A stretch of DNA of 45,569 nt from Paenarthrobacter nitroguajacolicus JCM 14115. GTDB taxonomy: Bacteria; Actinomycetota; Actinomycetes; Actinomycetales; Micrococcaceae. Below the pieces are notes generated by a model that did not search any database, was not told the DNA's origin, and saw only the letters and a list, made by a program, of their open reading frames with translations. The position numbers and the translations under genes are program-made. Of the stretch, positions 19,404 to 29,750 are shown piece by piece (position 1 is the first letter of the stretch; each line of letters opens with the position of its first letter). The stretch is taken from the NCBI GenBank assembly GCA_001313365.1, contig BBFS01000034.1:1-45569 (forward strand), given 5' to 3'.

Positions 19404-19591
19404 GTAGTTTTGATGACCGCCAACGCACAGACGCTTATGGATACCACGGCCAGTAGCGCTAGCAAGGAGTATTTCGGAAATTCGAGGGGGGGCAAGCGTG
19501 GACGCCCTATTTTGGGTCGCCGAAGCTCGACATGCCACCTTCGTCTTCTCCAATGCCGCCCCATAGCTTCTATGGATATCACAGCCGACAT
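19400..19591 (-). CDS. Small protein with C-terminal membrane segment
   Basis: This 63-residue frame has a very basic middle (GRHWRRRRWHVELRRPK) and the C-terminal hydrophobic segment YSLLALLAVVSISVCALAVI. Its TGA overlaps the TTG start of the VanZ-like gene. No family is recognised. The G run near 19,487 keeps the frame, although one of its residues may be extra. The true start could be further upstream, short of the hairpin at 19,617. Confidence 0.4.
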   Translation of the reverse strand: MSAVISIEAMGRHWRRRRWHVELRRPKIGRPRLPPLEFPKYSLLALLAVVSISVCALAVIKTT

Positions 19592-19616
19592 CCTTGGGTA
19601 AACGAAACCAAAGAAT

Positions 19617-19659
19617 GAGGGTGGATTGCCAACAACTAACTCGTTGGCAATCCACCCTC
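19617..19659 (-). terminator. Perfect 17-bp hairpin, terminator of the LPXTG-like gene
   Basis: Arms 19,617-19,633 and 19,643-19,659 are perfect 17-bp complements around a 9-nt loop. It starts 20 bp after the stop of the wall protein gene, on the minus strand, and is followed there by ATTCTTT. This is a strong intrinsic terminator candidate. Confidence 0.8.
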
Positions 19660-19678
19660 AAATGGTTCAGGCCTTGAT

Positions 19679-20299
19679 TTAGGCAGAAACCTCAGTGCCC
19701 TTTGCGCGACGGCGGGCTACCACGACGGATGCCGTGCCTGCCGCCAGAGCGCCTGCGCCCACGAGTGACCACAGAATGAGGCTGGAGTCAGCTCCGGTGT
19801 TGGCCAGCGGGACGCCGCCGGTGTTTGCCAGGCCTGTGCCCGTACCAGCGTTACCACCAGTGTTGGAGAGTGCAGCGCCGCCGACCACTACCGTAACGGG
19901 TCCGACAGTAACGCCGGAGGAGTTACCGGTAGCGGTGAGTGCGTATGCCCCCCCGGGCTCGTTGATGACAACAGATGCCGAGAAGGCGCCATTTCCATCA
20001 GCAACCGTGGAAAGGGTCGACGGTGCCAGTGGGATACGTGCGGAGACGGACAAGCTTCCGGCGGAGACGCTACCGCTGGCTGCTGGCGTACCCGTCGGTG
20101 TCACGGTGATTGTGATGCCTTCGCCGGGAGTAAAGCCCGTTCCGCTGAACACGAATGCTTCGCCCGGTGCCAAGGAGGCATCGGAGACGGCGACGGTGGT
20201 GTTCGGTGCCGGGTAGTTGGCGTTGTTTGCTACTGCCGGAACTGCGCCAAGAAGAGCGATAGAGCCTGCAAGTGTAAGTGCTGCGAGAGATTTTCTCAT
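19679..20299 (-). CDS. Secreted wall protein with LPXTG-like sorting signal
   Basis: This intact 206-residue protein has a signal peptide (MRKSLAALTLAGSIALLGAV, cleavage after AVA near residue 24). An Ig-like or IPT-type domain of about 110 residues follows (APGEAFVFSGTGFTPGEG to GPVTVVVGG). The C-terminus has three repeats of the type LSNTG, LANTG and LANTG, then the membrane segment LILWSLVGAGALAAGTASVV and the basic tail ARRRAKG. This is a sortase sorting signal with LANTG in place of LPXTG, a variant common in actinobacteria. The protein should be anchored to peptidoglycan. A single codon-rich frame and a strong terminator suggest it is monocistronic. No sortase gene is in the window. Confidence 0.87.
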   Translation of the reverse strand: MRKSLAALTLAGSIALLGAVPAVANNANYPAPNTTVAVSDASLAPGEAFVFSGTGFTPGEGITITVTPTGTPAASGSVSAGSLSVSARIPLAPSTLSTVADGNGAFSASVVINEPGGAYALTATGNSSGVTVGPVTVVVGGAALSNTGGNAGTGTGLANTGGVPLANTGADSSLILWSLVGAGALAAGTASVVVARRRAKGTEVSA

Positions 20300-20480
20300 A
20301 TTTGTGTCCCCCCCCTGAGACCTTTAGTGGTACGACGTGGTGTTTGGAGATTTCCGAGACCCTACGTGACCGTAAGTGAAATCCCAGTGTGCTGCCCACA
20401 TGAAATCTACCATTCAACTAGGGGGGGAGCAGCAAAGAAAATCCATACCCGTTACAAAGGATTAACGTGCGCGTCTTGCT

Positions 20481-22326
20481 CTATTCACAAGAAGCCGCCG
20501 TTGTGTCGCGGATCACATCCTTAACAAGTTGTGTTGTGGGTGTGACAACCAATTCTGGCTGTGATCCTTGAACGATGTGACCGAAATTGAACTCCAGGGT
20601 TGAACTTTCGCCTGGTGCAAGCCTGATGGTGGTGGTGCCTACAGCCCGTTGGTTGTGGCGTTGTGCCGCGAAGGGAATCTTTTCACGATCCTTGACAACA
20701 GTGTCAACATTCGATTGAACCGGCCCGTATGCCACAACGTTCGTTTGCACCGTTCCCGCCGGAACGCCATAAGCTCCGTTCCCTGTGACGTATGCCGGCA
20801 GTGAGGTCGCCGCATCAGTCGGTGCCGTATTCGTGCTCGTAACCTTTATTGCCACCTCACGGTAACCATCGCGCGTGCAATCCCTGATTACCTCGACGGA
20901 TCGCTTCATCCAGTAGTCCATCTTCGCGCCGGTTCCGTCGTTGAAGTAAACGCCGAATTGGGCTGGCGAGATAGCGGAGCCGGATATCAGCCCCCCCCAA
21001 GCGAGTGATGGGCGATGGTGCTTTGTTCGTCCGCTGAAGCTGACCAAAGCAGTATTCGGCGTTCCTCGACGCCCTTGGTCAACGCGTCCATGAGCTTTTT
21101 AGGGTCCGTTTTACCGGATGACAGTGCTCCAAAGATCTCCTTAGCGGCGCCCGCAAAATAAACATCCTGGAACTTGGGCTCCTCAATCTTTGCGTAGGCA
21201 TCCGACAACAATGTCTGAACAACGTTCTTGCCAGTCAGTTCCGATGGGAGACTTCTGCCGATTTCACGGATGGTGGGATCTGTGATCGGGACCGGGCCAG
21301 TGGCATCAAGTATGAAGGCCAGGGCCACTGGGTCCAGCGAAAGAACTCCATCCAGCCGTTCCCCCCGTTGACCTCTCCCACATGAGCTGCGCAGTGCTGG
21401 CCGTAGTTGGGAAGTCGGGAGTCAAGTTCACGTCCTGCATGAATTTTCCAACGCGAGCTGAGTAGATCGTTCTCTGCTCGTCTCCGATATCCACAGGTGG
21501 CGTAAAGGAACCAAGGGCAGTGGCACTAGTCTGTGACTCCAAACTTAAGGAGCCCTTGTCAACTTTAAGAACGGCCAGAGCGCCAGGAATTCCGCCCGTT
21601 GCTCGGGACTCGGCGTTATTCTGCATCAGAAGTAGGTAACGCCGGGGGGGTATCTGCGCCCAACATGCTTGGCGCAAGCTTCGCTGTATCTGCCGCCGTA
21701 TCTAGATCACCTTGAAGAGCAGACAACTTTTCTCTTGCGTCGACCAAGGGCTGTGAGACCTGTGGTAAGAGGTTGTCGATCTCGATTTCGTTGAGCCGCT
21801 GGGCTGATTCCCGGACAGCGTAGGCTGCGCCTTGCACTTGCGGCGCTGCTGCCTGTAGCGGGGCGAGGTCCATGCCATCGGCTGACGGGCTGAGAGCATT
21901 CCAGTCGAGCGTCTCAAAGGCATTCACTAAGGGGAGGGCCCCCCCGAGCCGGGCTACATCATCCGCGGACGTAGCTACTTCACTTACAGCCTGCATGTTT
22001 GGCCCCCCCAGCCACGGGAGTATGGAAGCAACCTTCCATAACGGATCGTCTGTGGCTCCACGGGCAGACTCTGTGTGTTGAACAAGTGTTTCGACAGTGG
22101 TCTTCGCTGCGCCGCCGTCGTTAGCTGCAATCTGGGATTTGAGAGTCGGTAGGAGATCCGTGGCTGCCTGTAAGTGACTTTTGGCTTCCGTCGCTTTTGA
22201 GCCCAGCCAGGCTGCCGAACCTAGCAGGGCAACAGCCGCGACTGCCGACCAAGTTACCGCGAGCACAAACCGCCGGCGGTGCCTGCGTTTGGAACGTACC
22301 GTCTTAGTGTCAGATTTTCGGGACAT
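20481..22326 (-). CDS. DUF4012 domain membrane protein
   Basis: This protein of about 610 residues has a basic N-terminus (SKRRHRRRFVLAVTWSAVAA) and one membrane segment, followed by a large extracytoplasmic part. RRYLLLMQNNAESRATGGIPGA is the core of the DUF4012 family, and later RLDGVLSLDPVALAFILDATGPV and QFGVYFNDGTGAKMDYW are typical as well. The function is unknown. In actinobacteria the family sits in exopolysaccharide loci beside the polyprenyl glycosylphosphotransferase, as here (47 bp upstream of it on the same strand is the reverse order). Frame breaks are near 21,000, 21,350 and 21,650. The start is ATG 22,326 with AAGAGG 11 nt upstream; GTG 22,335 is also possible. Confidence 0.88.
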
Positions 22327-22373
22327 TACCGCCACAACCTCTTTTTTCAGTTAATTAGGGTGAAGTGCTTGGA

Positions 22374-23818
22374 TCAGTACGCGCCAGTACTGTGAAACAC
22401 GGCCCTAACAGTGCGCAAGATAATCACTAGGTCACCGGCCAAAGACCAGTTTTCAACATAGTAGAGATCCAACCGTACCGAGTCCTGCCACGAGAGGTTT
22501 GAGCGGCCACTAACCTGCCAAAGCCCTGTTAGGCCAGGCTTAACGAGAAGCCGACGACGGACATCGTGTTCGTAGGCTTCCACTTCCCGTGGAAGCGGAG
22601 GACGTGGCCCGACGAGGCTCATGGATCCGCCGAAGATATTGAATAACTGAGGCAATTCATCGAGACTGTACCGGCGAATTGTGCGGCCCACCCGCGTTAT
22701 TCGGGGGGTCATCCTTGATTTTGAAGAGAAGCCCTTGACCCTCATTTTTGCCGTGGAGTTCCGCGAGCTTGGCTTCCGCATCCATGACCATGGATCTAAA
22801 TTTCAGCATCTGGAAGTGCTCGCCCTCCATCCTACACGTGCTTGCCTGAACAGTGCTGGGCCTCGACTATCCAATTTCACGACGATCGCCACGATGGCCA
22901 TTACAGGCGCAGTCAAGACTATAAGAATGCCGGAGACAACGATGTCGAAGAGCCGCTTGGCAACGCGTTGTCCACCTTCCAGTGTTGGCGCGGTGACGTG
23001 GATCAAAGGGAGACCAGCTACTTGCTGGGTGTGAATGCGGGGGTCCAGCGATGTCTGTTAGAGCTGGCGCCATAATGAGCCCAACGTTGCGCGAAGCCAG
23101 TTCCCATCCAAGGTGGCGAAGCGTGTTCGGGTGGAGCTGAACACCTGCCGACACGGCGACTGCATCAGCTTGCACGCATCGATGGCTTCGAGGACTGAAC
23201 GAGTGTCAGTGCCGTGGCCCAGGATGGGCAGTCCGGATTCCGGTTCGATCGTCGGCTTGTCCACTACACCAGGAGTGTAAGCAGCTACTGGAACGTAACC
23301 CGCGTGCTTCGCACTGTAGAGTGACGCAGCCAGATGTGCCACAGCACTAGGTCCACCTAGTAAGAGCAACCGGGACATACTGGATCCCTTTTGTCTCGCC
23401 AAATGCAAATGCTGTCGCAATAGCCATCGGGCCAGAAGGAGACCAACAAGGCCGACCGGAAGGGCTATTCCGACATATCCGCGGGCAGTTTCGATGCGGA
23501 AGACGTAGGAGAAAATGGCTACCAGGCCAAATAGCCAAAGAGAAGCGGCGGCAACTCGCTTGTACTCGTCTGGTCCGGAACCCAAGATCCGGCTCTGACG
23601 GCTGTTCCAGGCGCCTAACATGTACCACCAAATTATGGCGATAGCGGCCGAAACCCAGATGTAGTTCGGCTCGGAACCGGCTAGCTCGACATTAGGTTCG
23701 AGTCCGAACCGGATAACATATGCGCCCACCACTGCCCAGATTACGACAAATGCGTCGACGGCACTCAGCAGACGTGACGTGCGTGGACGCCAATCAGAAT
23801 CAGTCCCCAAATGATCAT
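22374..23818 (-). CDS. Polyprenyl glycosylphosphotransferase (initiating enzyme, WbaP/WcaJ-like)
   Basis: This enzyme transfers the first sugar phosphate onto undecaprenyl phosphate to start the repeat unit. The N-terminal half has four membrane segments (AFVVIWAVVGAYVIRFGL, YIWVSAAIAIIWWYML and others) and a CoA-binding-like domain (SRLLLLGGPSAVAHLAASLY). The C-terminal half is the catalytic bacterial sugar transferase domain: KRLFDIVVSGILIVLTAPV, FKIKDDPRITRVGRTIRRYS, LDELPQLFNIFGGSMSLVGP, RPPLPREVEAY, LLVKPGLTGLWQVSGRS. Breaks are near 22,710, 22,830, 23,005 and 23,170. The start is uncertain: ATG 23,818 needs one extra G near 23,806, while TTG 23,810 is in frame. The first sugar is not predictable. 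Confidence 0.9.
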
Positions 23819-24150
23819 CCTCGTGACATCCGTATCCACTTCGGGGGAGACCCCCCCGTGGGTAGGATACAACCCTCCCGCAGTTACTAACGCAATATTG
23901 CGAACTTGACGCGCATCCTGCCTTGAATTCCTCGTCGATGTAACCTGTGGCCTGGGTTGTCACATGGCTCTAGCCATTGCACCCGAATCGTATACTTGGA
24001 CTTGTCTAGGTGGTAACACTCCCTGCGGTAATGCAGGGGGGGCCGCCCGCGACCGTCCAAACTAGAACTTCAAATTCAAGGCCGCTCTGCGCCTCGCCAG
24101 CGCGTCTGACCTCCGTCTCAAGGTCAGAAACATCGGAAAATGGGGGGAAC
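23819..24150. promoter_or_regulatory. Divergent promoter region of the glycosyltransferase operon
   Basis: About 330 bp separate the phosphotransferase and the divergent glycosyltransferase gene. It contains no convincing gene. CAATATTGCG near 23,890 and TATACTTGG near 23,991 are AT-rich and could hold promoters; I cannot define boxes with certainty. Confidence 0.35.
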
Positions 24151-25297
24151 ATGCAACTTCAGCCCGAGTTGGAAACCAAGCGATCCGTCGCAATCATAGG
24201 CACCCGCGGCTATCCCAGCTATTACGGCGGGTTTGAAACAGCGGTGAGGAAACTTGCCCCGTTTCTTGCTGAGAGTGGCTGGGATGTGACCGTTTACGGC
24301 CGCCCAGGACCCGAAACTGCTGATCCGACTAGGGATGCGAGAGTTCACGTAGTAACAACCCGTGGAATCGAAAACAAGTCACTAAGTACGTTGAGCTTTG
24401 GACTGACGTCGTGTCTTCACGCTGCGAGAAAGCGACCCGATGTCGCACTGGTCATGAACGTTGCAAATGGTTTCTGGCTGCCTCTTCTGAAGCTGCGGGG
24501 GCATCCCGACTGTGGTCAATGTGGATGGGATTGAGTGGGAGCGCGCAAAGTGGGGGTCGACTTGCGAAAACAGTGTTTCGTCTCGGTGCCCGACTGACAG
24601 CTAGGTTCGCAGATGTTCTAGTTGCGGACTCCAAGGAGATTGCCAGGCGCTGGGAGGCTGATTTCGGTCGCTCGAGCGTGTTCATTCCGTACGGAGGGGA
24701 AGAAGGAGCTGCACTTACGACGCCTGACAAATTTCCTGCGCGAAAGTTCGTCTTGGCTGTTGCACGCTTCGTGCCCGAAAATACTATTCCTGAGTTCCTG
24801 GAAGCAACTCGTGGACTCGCAAAGGACTTCGACGTGGTAATCGTCGGGTCGTCAGGTTACGGCGGGCCACTTGAAGAAGCCGTGACACGACTTGTAGCCG
24901 AAAACCCTAAAGTTCATTGGCTGGGCCATGTGTCTGATGACGCGAGACTCCTGTCACTTTGGAAGACTTGTGGCGTGTACTTCCACGGCCACAGCGTTGG
25001 CGGCACAAATCCGGCGCTAGTACAGGCGATGGCAAACGGCGCCCCTATAGTGGCACGGGCGACGGTCTATAACCGTGAAGTGTTAGGACCAGCTGGCGTG
25101 TTCTGCGAGCCGACGCCGGAAGCTATTGAGTCTGCGGTACGCCAAGTAATGGAGTCACCGGACGAGCAGGACCGCCTCTCAGCAGCAGCCCGGCTAAGAC
25201 TGCAAGAGGGCTACACTTGGAAGCCGTGTGCAGTTCGTATGAAACCACGATTAGCGAGCAAGCTGCCTTAACTCGTCGATTGTCGGTGGCCAAATGA
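24151..25297 (+). CDS. Glycosyltransferase (GT4, DUF1972-type)
   Basis: This cytoplasmic GT-B glycosyltransferase of about 380 residues starts near KRSVAIIGTRGYPSYYGGFE, the DUF1972 signature found in rhamnosyltransferase-like enzymes. GIPTVVNVDGIEWERAKWG is recovered by bridging a break near 24,500. The sugar-nucleotide half reads FVLAVARFVPENTIPEFL, IVGSSGYGG, and VYFHGHSVGGTNPALVQAMA, with the conserved Glu-equivalent region. A base lost near 25,220 hides the end EAVCSSYETTISEQAALTRR and TGA 25,295. ATG 24,151 has GGGGGGAAC just before it. Its stop overlaps the ATG of the next gene (ATGA). It likely adds one sugar of the repeat unit. Confidence 0.9.
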
Positions 25298-25971
25298 AGC
25301 TTCTGCGCTTTGACGGCCTTTCCCGCGAGGCGAATGCCGTGGCTAGTGCCCAGACTTATGCACGACTAGTGCCGATGTTGGCTCGAGGAACGGTAATCAA
25401 GCCACTACTGCGGTCATCTAGGGGGGGACCCCTGCTCGTCGGGCGAGGGGGCTCGAGTTAAGAATCCCCCAGTTCTTGTCGCACGCAGGACGCTTGGTAA
25501 TCGAGGATTTTGCAGAGGTCCAAGGTCTCTCAGTCAACGGCATCACTTTTGGTGCGGACGTATCGATTGGACGTGGCACACAGATTCGGCCTTCTAGTTA
25601 CTATGGCGGGGGGGAGGCCGGCATAGGGCTTCAAGTCGGTGATCGGACAAGTTTCGGTACTGGGTGTTTCATTGGTTGTTCGGGGGGGATATCCGGATTG
25701 GAAATGATGTGATGCTCGGTCCTGGCGTCAAACTGTTCTCGGAGAATCATGTTTTCGAAGACATCGAGACCACTATCAAGTCCCAAGGTGTGAAGCGCGA
25801 ATTCCTAACCATCGGCGACGATGTTTGGATCGGTAGCGGAGCCACCATTACTGCTGGGGGGTTTCGATCGGCTCTGGCTCAGTCATTGCAGCGGGAAGTG
25901 TTGTAACGCGTGATCTGCCCAGCAATTCTGTAGCTGCCGGTGTTCCCGCCAAGGTGCTGAGGACCAGGTGA
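25294..25971 (+). CDS. Hexapeptide-repeat acyltransferase
   Basis: This is a left-handed beta-helix acyltransferase of about 215 residues, probably O-acetylating a sugar of the polysaccharide. The repeats are visible: [58 protein letters not shown] with the catalytic-type His of [24 protein letters not shown], then [18 protein letters not shown] and [11 protein letters not shown]. Frame breaks are near 25,425, 25,450, 25,682 and 25,860; the G run at 25,609 keeps the frame but adds a residue. It starts at ATG 25,294 inside the previous gene's stop, and its own TGA at 25,969 overlaps the GTG of the next gene, so the operon is tightly coupled. Confidence 0.87.
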
Positions 25972-27128
25972 AGGCTGCAGGTGGGACGGCTCAAGGAAAG
26001 ATCGTATTCCTACATTCTTCAAACGAGATGTATGGTGCAGACAAAATCTTGCTTGAGGTGATACGGGCGCTGCCCGATGAGGACAGAAGCCGCTGTGTGG
26101 TGTGGCTGCCGGACGACGTGCCAACCGGGCAAAACAGTCTGAGCCGAGCCTTGGATGCCATGGAGGTATCCAACGAGATCGTCCCCATGGCTGTCCTTCG
26201 CCGACGTTATCTAAAGGTATCGGGCCTGGGACCTTTAGTGGCCAGGATGTCGAGAACCTTTATTAAGCTCCGAGCAACTCGTCCTGACGTTGTCTATTGC
26301 ACGACATCTGCAATGGTCCTGTGTCTTCCCATGGCGAGGTTACTCAGAGTAAAAACCATCATCCTGCACATGCAAGAAATATGGTCTCCCCCCCGTGAGG
26401 CTGGTGTTCTTGGATTGTTTGCGAGAGCTGCTCGTCGAATCTTCTGCATCTCAAACGCCGCCAAGGATTCATTACCCAAGCAGCTGAAAGAGCGTGCCGA
26501 TCTTCTTGTAAATGCTCATCAGGACAACAAGACAACGCTAGTGCCAGTTAGCGTCGACCCACAGCCACTGCGTTTCGTTGTCGCGAGCAGATGGAACGCG
26601 TGGAAAGGACATACGCCCCCCCTCCTTGCAGCGTGGGACACGGAATTTTGCCCCCCCGGCGAGTTGGTCATAATGGGCGGACCTCCCGCGGTAGGTACTG
26701 GGGTTGATGTCCAGAGTCTGGCCTCGCGGGTAAGGCACAGCAACCGCATAACGATCGTGGGAGAAGTTGACGATATTTCGCCACACATTGATGCCGCTGA
26801 TTTCCTAATATTGCCATCTGAACAACCCGAGCCTTTGGTCTTGTCTTGCTGGAGGCGTTTGCCAGAGGCAGGGCAGTCGTTGCGACTGCGGCGTGGAGTC
26901 GTTGACATTGTCAGCGATGGTGTCGACGGTGAGCTCTATCCGATTGGCCAACCTGGTGCTCTCATCACGAGTCTCAAGTCGCTCGACAGAGCCGCCGCGG
27001 TCAGAATGGGTGCAAACGCTCGCACGACCTATGAGAAGAGGTTCTCCATCGAGGCTTTTCGGACAAGATTCCAGTTTCTATGGGCGCAGGAGATAGTTAG
27101 TGTCTCTCCAAGCAGGCTCAATGCTTGA
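25968..27128 (+). CDS. Glycosyltransferase family 4
   Basis: This GT-B enzyme of about 386 residues starts [20 protein letters not shown], with the N-terminal acceptor domain. [18 protein letters not shown] and [11 protein letters not shown] follow. The C-terminal donor domain shows [47 protein letters not shown], and, across breaks near 26,840-26,895, [20 protein letters not shown] with the family's conserved Glu pair, then [20 protein letters not shown] runs at 26,390, 26,615 and 26,650 add Pro residues. GTG 25,968 overlaps the acyltransferase stop. It probably adds one sugar to the lipid-linked repeat unit. Confidence 0.9.
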   Translation: MKAAGGTAQGKIVFLHSSNEMYGADKILLEVIRALPDEDRSRCVVWLPDDVPTGQNSLSRALDAMEVSNEIVPMAVLRRRYLKVSGLGPLVARMSRTFIKLRATRPDVVYCTTSAMVLCLPMARLLRVKTIILHMQEIWSPPREAGVLGLFARAARRIFCISNAAKDSLPKQLKERADLLVNAHQDNKTTLVPVSVDPQPLRFVVASRWNAWKGHTPPLLAAWDTEFCPPGELVIMGGPPAVGTGVDVQSLASRVRHSNRITIVGEVDDISPHIDAADFLILPSEQPEPLVLSCWRRLPEAGQSLRLRRGVVDIVSDGVDGELYPIGQPGALITSLKSLDRAAAVRMGANARTTYEKRFSIEAFRTRFQFLWAQEIVSVSPSRLNA

Positions 27129-28173
27129 GGCCAATATTGTCTACTGGTATTCCCAATCGGACATGCCTCGCGATGGGGGGGAGGCTTGAGGGCTCTCGCA
27201 TGGCAGGAAGCACTCGGCGCCCTGGGTTACAAAGCCACCATCCATCCATTGCGAACCGTTAATCAGGGGGTTGGGCGAACCAGCAGGTTGCGAGCTGCCA
27301 AGAAGGCTCTGATTCCGATGCCTCTAGAGAGTGGGTTGCCAAAGCTACCGCGCGCAGATCTCAATGTGATCACAGTGCCAGCAGTATTTGCATCGGCAGC
27401 CAAAACGCTTCCAAAATCAACTCTGATCTTTGACTGGATGGATCTTTGGAGTGTCAATGCCCGCACAATGGGCAAATCTGCACTCTCTCTCCAACCGGGG
27501 GGTTTTGTACAGTCGCTCTGGTGGAAGCACTTGGAGTCCAAACTCCCCCCCGATCAAGCCATGGGCAATGCATTCGCTGGGCACCATGACTTCCTGTCAC
27601 TCTCGAAGAGGGCATCTGGCGAATCGGCTTGGTTACCGACTCCGGTCAGGTTGCCAGCGGTCGCCACGAAGCGCAGCACCGGAGTGATCCGACGAATTGG
27701 ATTCCTGGGTAATATGAAGTACCCACCCAACGTCATGTCGCTGCAGAAGTTCTTAGCGGAATATTCTGATCGAATGAAGGCTCTCGAACTTGAGCTGGTT
27801 GTTGCCGGCTTTGGATCAGATATTGTAAGGTCCTGGAACACCGAAGCTACTGTTCTCGGCCTGTCCATGACGTCGCGGACTTCTATTCAAGCGTCGACGC
27901 GTCGTCGTTCCCATCGACCACGGGGGGGGAGGGATAAAGGTCAAAGCTGTTGAAGCGCTAGTTTATGGCGTGCCCGTTTTCGGCACGGAACATGTTCGCC
28001 AAGGTTTCGAAAGAGCCTTCCATCCCTACGTGGGCCATCTCGATGACCTTATGTCAGGGGCTTTGACCCATCCAACACCGGTACCGGCGGATGTGGTGCG
28101 TAACGCGTTTAGTGAGGACAGTTTCCGCGCAGGTGTGAAAGGTCTGCTGGACCGCACAGGTCTCTCAAGGTGA
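27121..28173 (+). CDS. Glycosyltransferase (GT-B fold)
   Basis: This protein of about 348 residues starts [20 protein letters not shown] at ATG 27,121, overlapping the previous gene by 8 bp. The N-terminal half has STLIFDWMDLWSVNART and the C-terminal half IRRIGFLGNMKYPPNVMSL, LELVVAGFGSDIV and, across breaks near 27,863 and 27,925, VADFYSSVDAVVVPIDHGGG followed by IKVKAVEALVYGVPVFGTEH. This is the donor-site pattern of group 1 glycosyltransferases. The frame is otherwise intact. It is expected to act on the cytoplasmic face with the two preceding transferases. Donor and acceptor are unknown. Confidence 0.85.
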
Positions 28174-28237
28174 ACCCTCACAGGCTGATTTCAGCAATTC
28201 CATCTAATTCCTCGAGTCACCATGAAAGGCCGCATTG

Positions 28238-29597
28238 ATGACAATTGTTATTGTCGCAATAATCGCCATTGCGGGCCTCTACGTACTCAGAACCATTGGC
28301 GGCCCAGTCAATGCCGTCATGGCTTTAGCATGGTGACGATGTGCTTCCTGCCGAAGGTTCTATACGGAAGCACTCTTGCTGATCTGACTCGAAGTGGGAT
28401 TGCCGGGTCAGAACCGCGCCTGATGACGTACACGGTTGCAATTGCGGTCATCGTACTGATGGGAGTGGTAGCCGGAAAATTTTCACGATCCAATTTGCTG
28501 CTTCTCCCATTCGTCGCCTTTCTTATAATATGCTTTGTCTTTATCTGGACTCCTACGGGTGAAGTCCAGGCGGGAATGGTTCACTTTTTGACGGCCGCAG
28601 CAGCTTGGGCTGCCGGTAGCTATGCTGCCTCATGCGTCGACCAGGATGGCAAGACTGGCCGGACATTCATGTACTGGATTTTGGGGACTGTGGTGGTCCA
28701 GCTTGGAATATCGCTGTTGCAGTTTGCAGGGCTCCCGCTATTTCCAACAAACGCAGCCACAGCTGAGCTAGTGGGTAGCCGAATAAACGGGTCATTTGGT
28801 CATCCAACAACGTTGGGGGAAGATCTTGCTCCTCTTCGTTATGGTCAGCCTGCCCTTCACGAGGTCAAAGATGCGGCAGACCCGCGTAGCTGCATGGGCT
28901 GTCATTTTGGGTTCGATGCCAATGTTTGTGATGTCAGGCGGGCGAGCGAACTTTTTTTCGGCTGTCGTCATTATTCTCATTTGGACGCTTTTGTTGCCCC
29001 CGCGGTAAGGCTTTGGGAAGTAAGCTTGCGATCCCGATAGTAATAGGTATAGCTGCTTTTGCTTCTGCTGGGGGGGTATGGGTCGCCAGATTCGAGGAAG
29101 ACCCTGAGGGTTCTACTCGCCAGCACTTCAATGATGTGGCCACGGCGCTCATTCCGGCCAATCCGTTAGCGGGTACGGGACCCAACACCTACATAACTAC
29201 GGCGGGTCCGACCGATCTTTTGACTGCTCAAGGTTGGCCGGTGCATAACTCGGTCCTGCTGGCTGCAGTAGAAATCGGTGTTGGTGGTGCACTGCTGCTT
29301 TTTGGCCCCCCCTTGTTCTCGCCTTCTTCACTGCCTGGCGTCGTCGTAGTGAGGACAACCACCAAGGGGGACTTTGCCCGGGCCTATGTCGCATCGACTC
29401 CTGGCATCGCTCTGGTCGCTCTCACTGGTTGGGGGGGCATGATGAGCGATACTCTGCCTGTTTGGCTGTTTTTTGTTGCGTTCTGCATCGAAAAGCAAAG
29501 GGCAAAGTCGACTTCGCCAGTCTTTTCAACAGGCAAGTTGAAGGCTGCCGAAATTCCTAACCTGACGCGTATCCGGACGAAGCGTGAGTCCTCATAG
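28238..29597 (+). CDS. wzy: O-antigen/exopolysaccharide polymerase (Wzy-like)
   Basis: This polytopic membrane protein of about 450 residues has around eleven hydrophobic segments, beginning MTIVIVAIIAIAGLYVLRTI. The long loop before the last segments has NGSFGHPTTLGKILLLFVM and NPLAGTGPNTYITTAGP, then the His-rich WPVHNSVLLAAVEIGVGG, typical of the Wzy_C (O-antigen ligase/polymerase) domain with its essential periplasmic loop. Frame breaks are near 28,300-28,320, 28,815, 29,010 and 29,310-29,350. The start is ATG 28,238. It polymerises flipped repeat units in Wzx/Wzy pathways. It is the last gene of the plus-strand operon and is followed by a hairpin terminator. Confidence 0.85.
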
Positions 29598-29664
29598 TAG
29601 GTGCCGATCGAAAAATCGGACACTACGGCGTGTACCTGAGCAGGCGCTCCGGACATATCCCAAA

Positions 29665-29710
29665 AAACCGAGCCACCATATCTATGATGCTCAGCATGGT
29701 GGCTCGGTTT
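29665..29710. terminator. Bidirectional 15-bp hairpin terminator
   Basis: Arms 29,665-29,679 and 29,696-29,710 are perfect 15-bp complements around a 16-nt loop. The flanking six A residues give a T-tract on the minus strand. It lies between the converging wzy and pyruvyl transferase genes and can end both transcripts. Confidence 0.8.
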
Positions 29711-29750
29711 GGGTAAAGAATAGCTTCGGGCCTAACGGACCTCATTCGCC

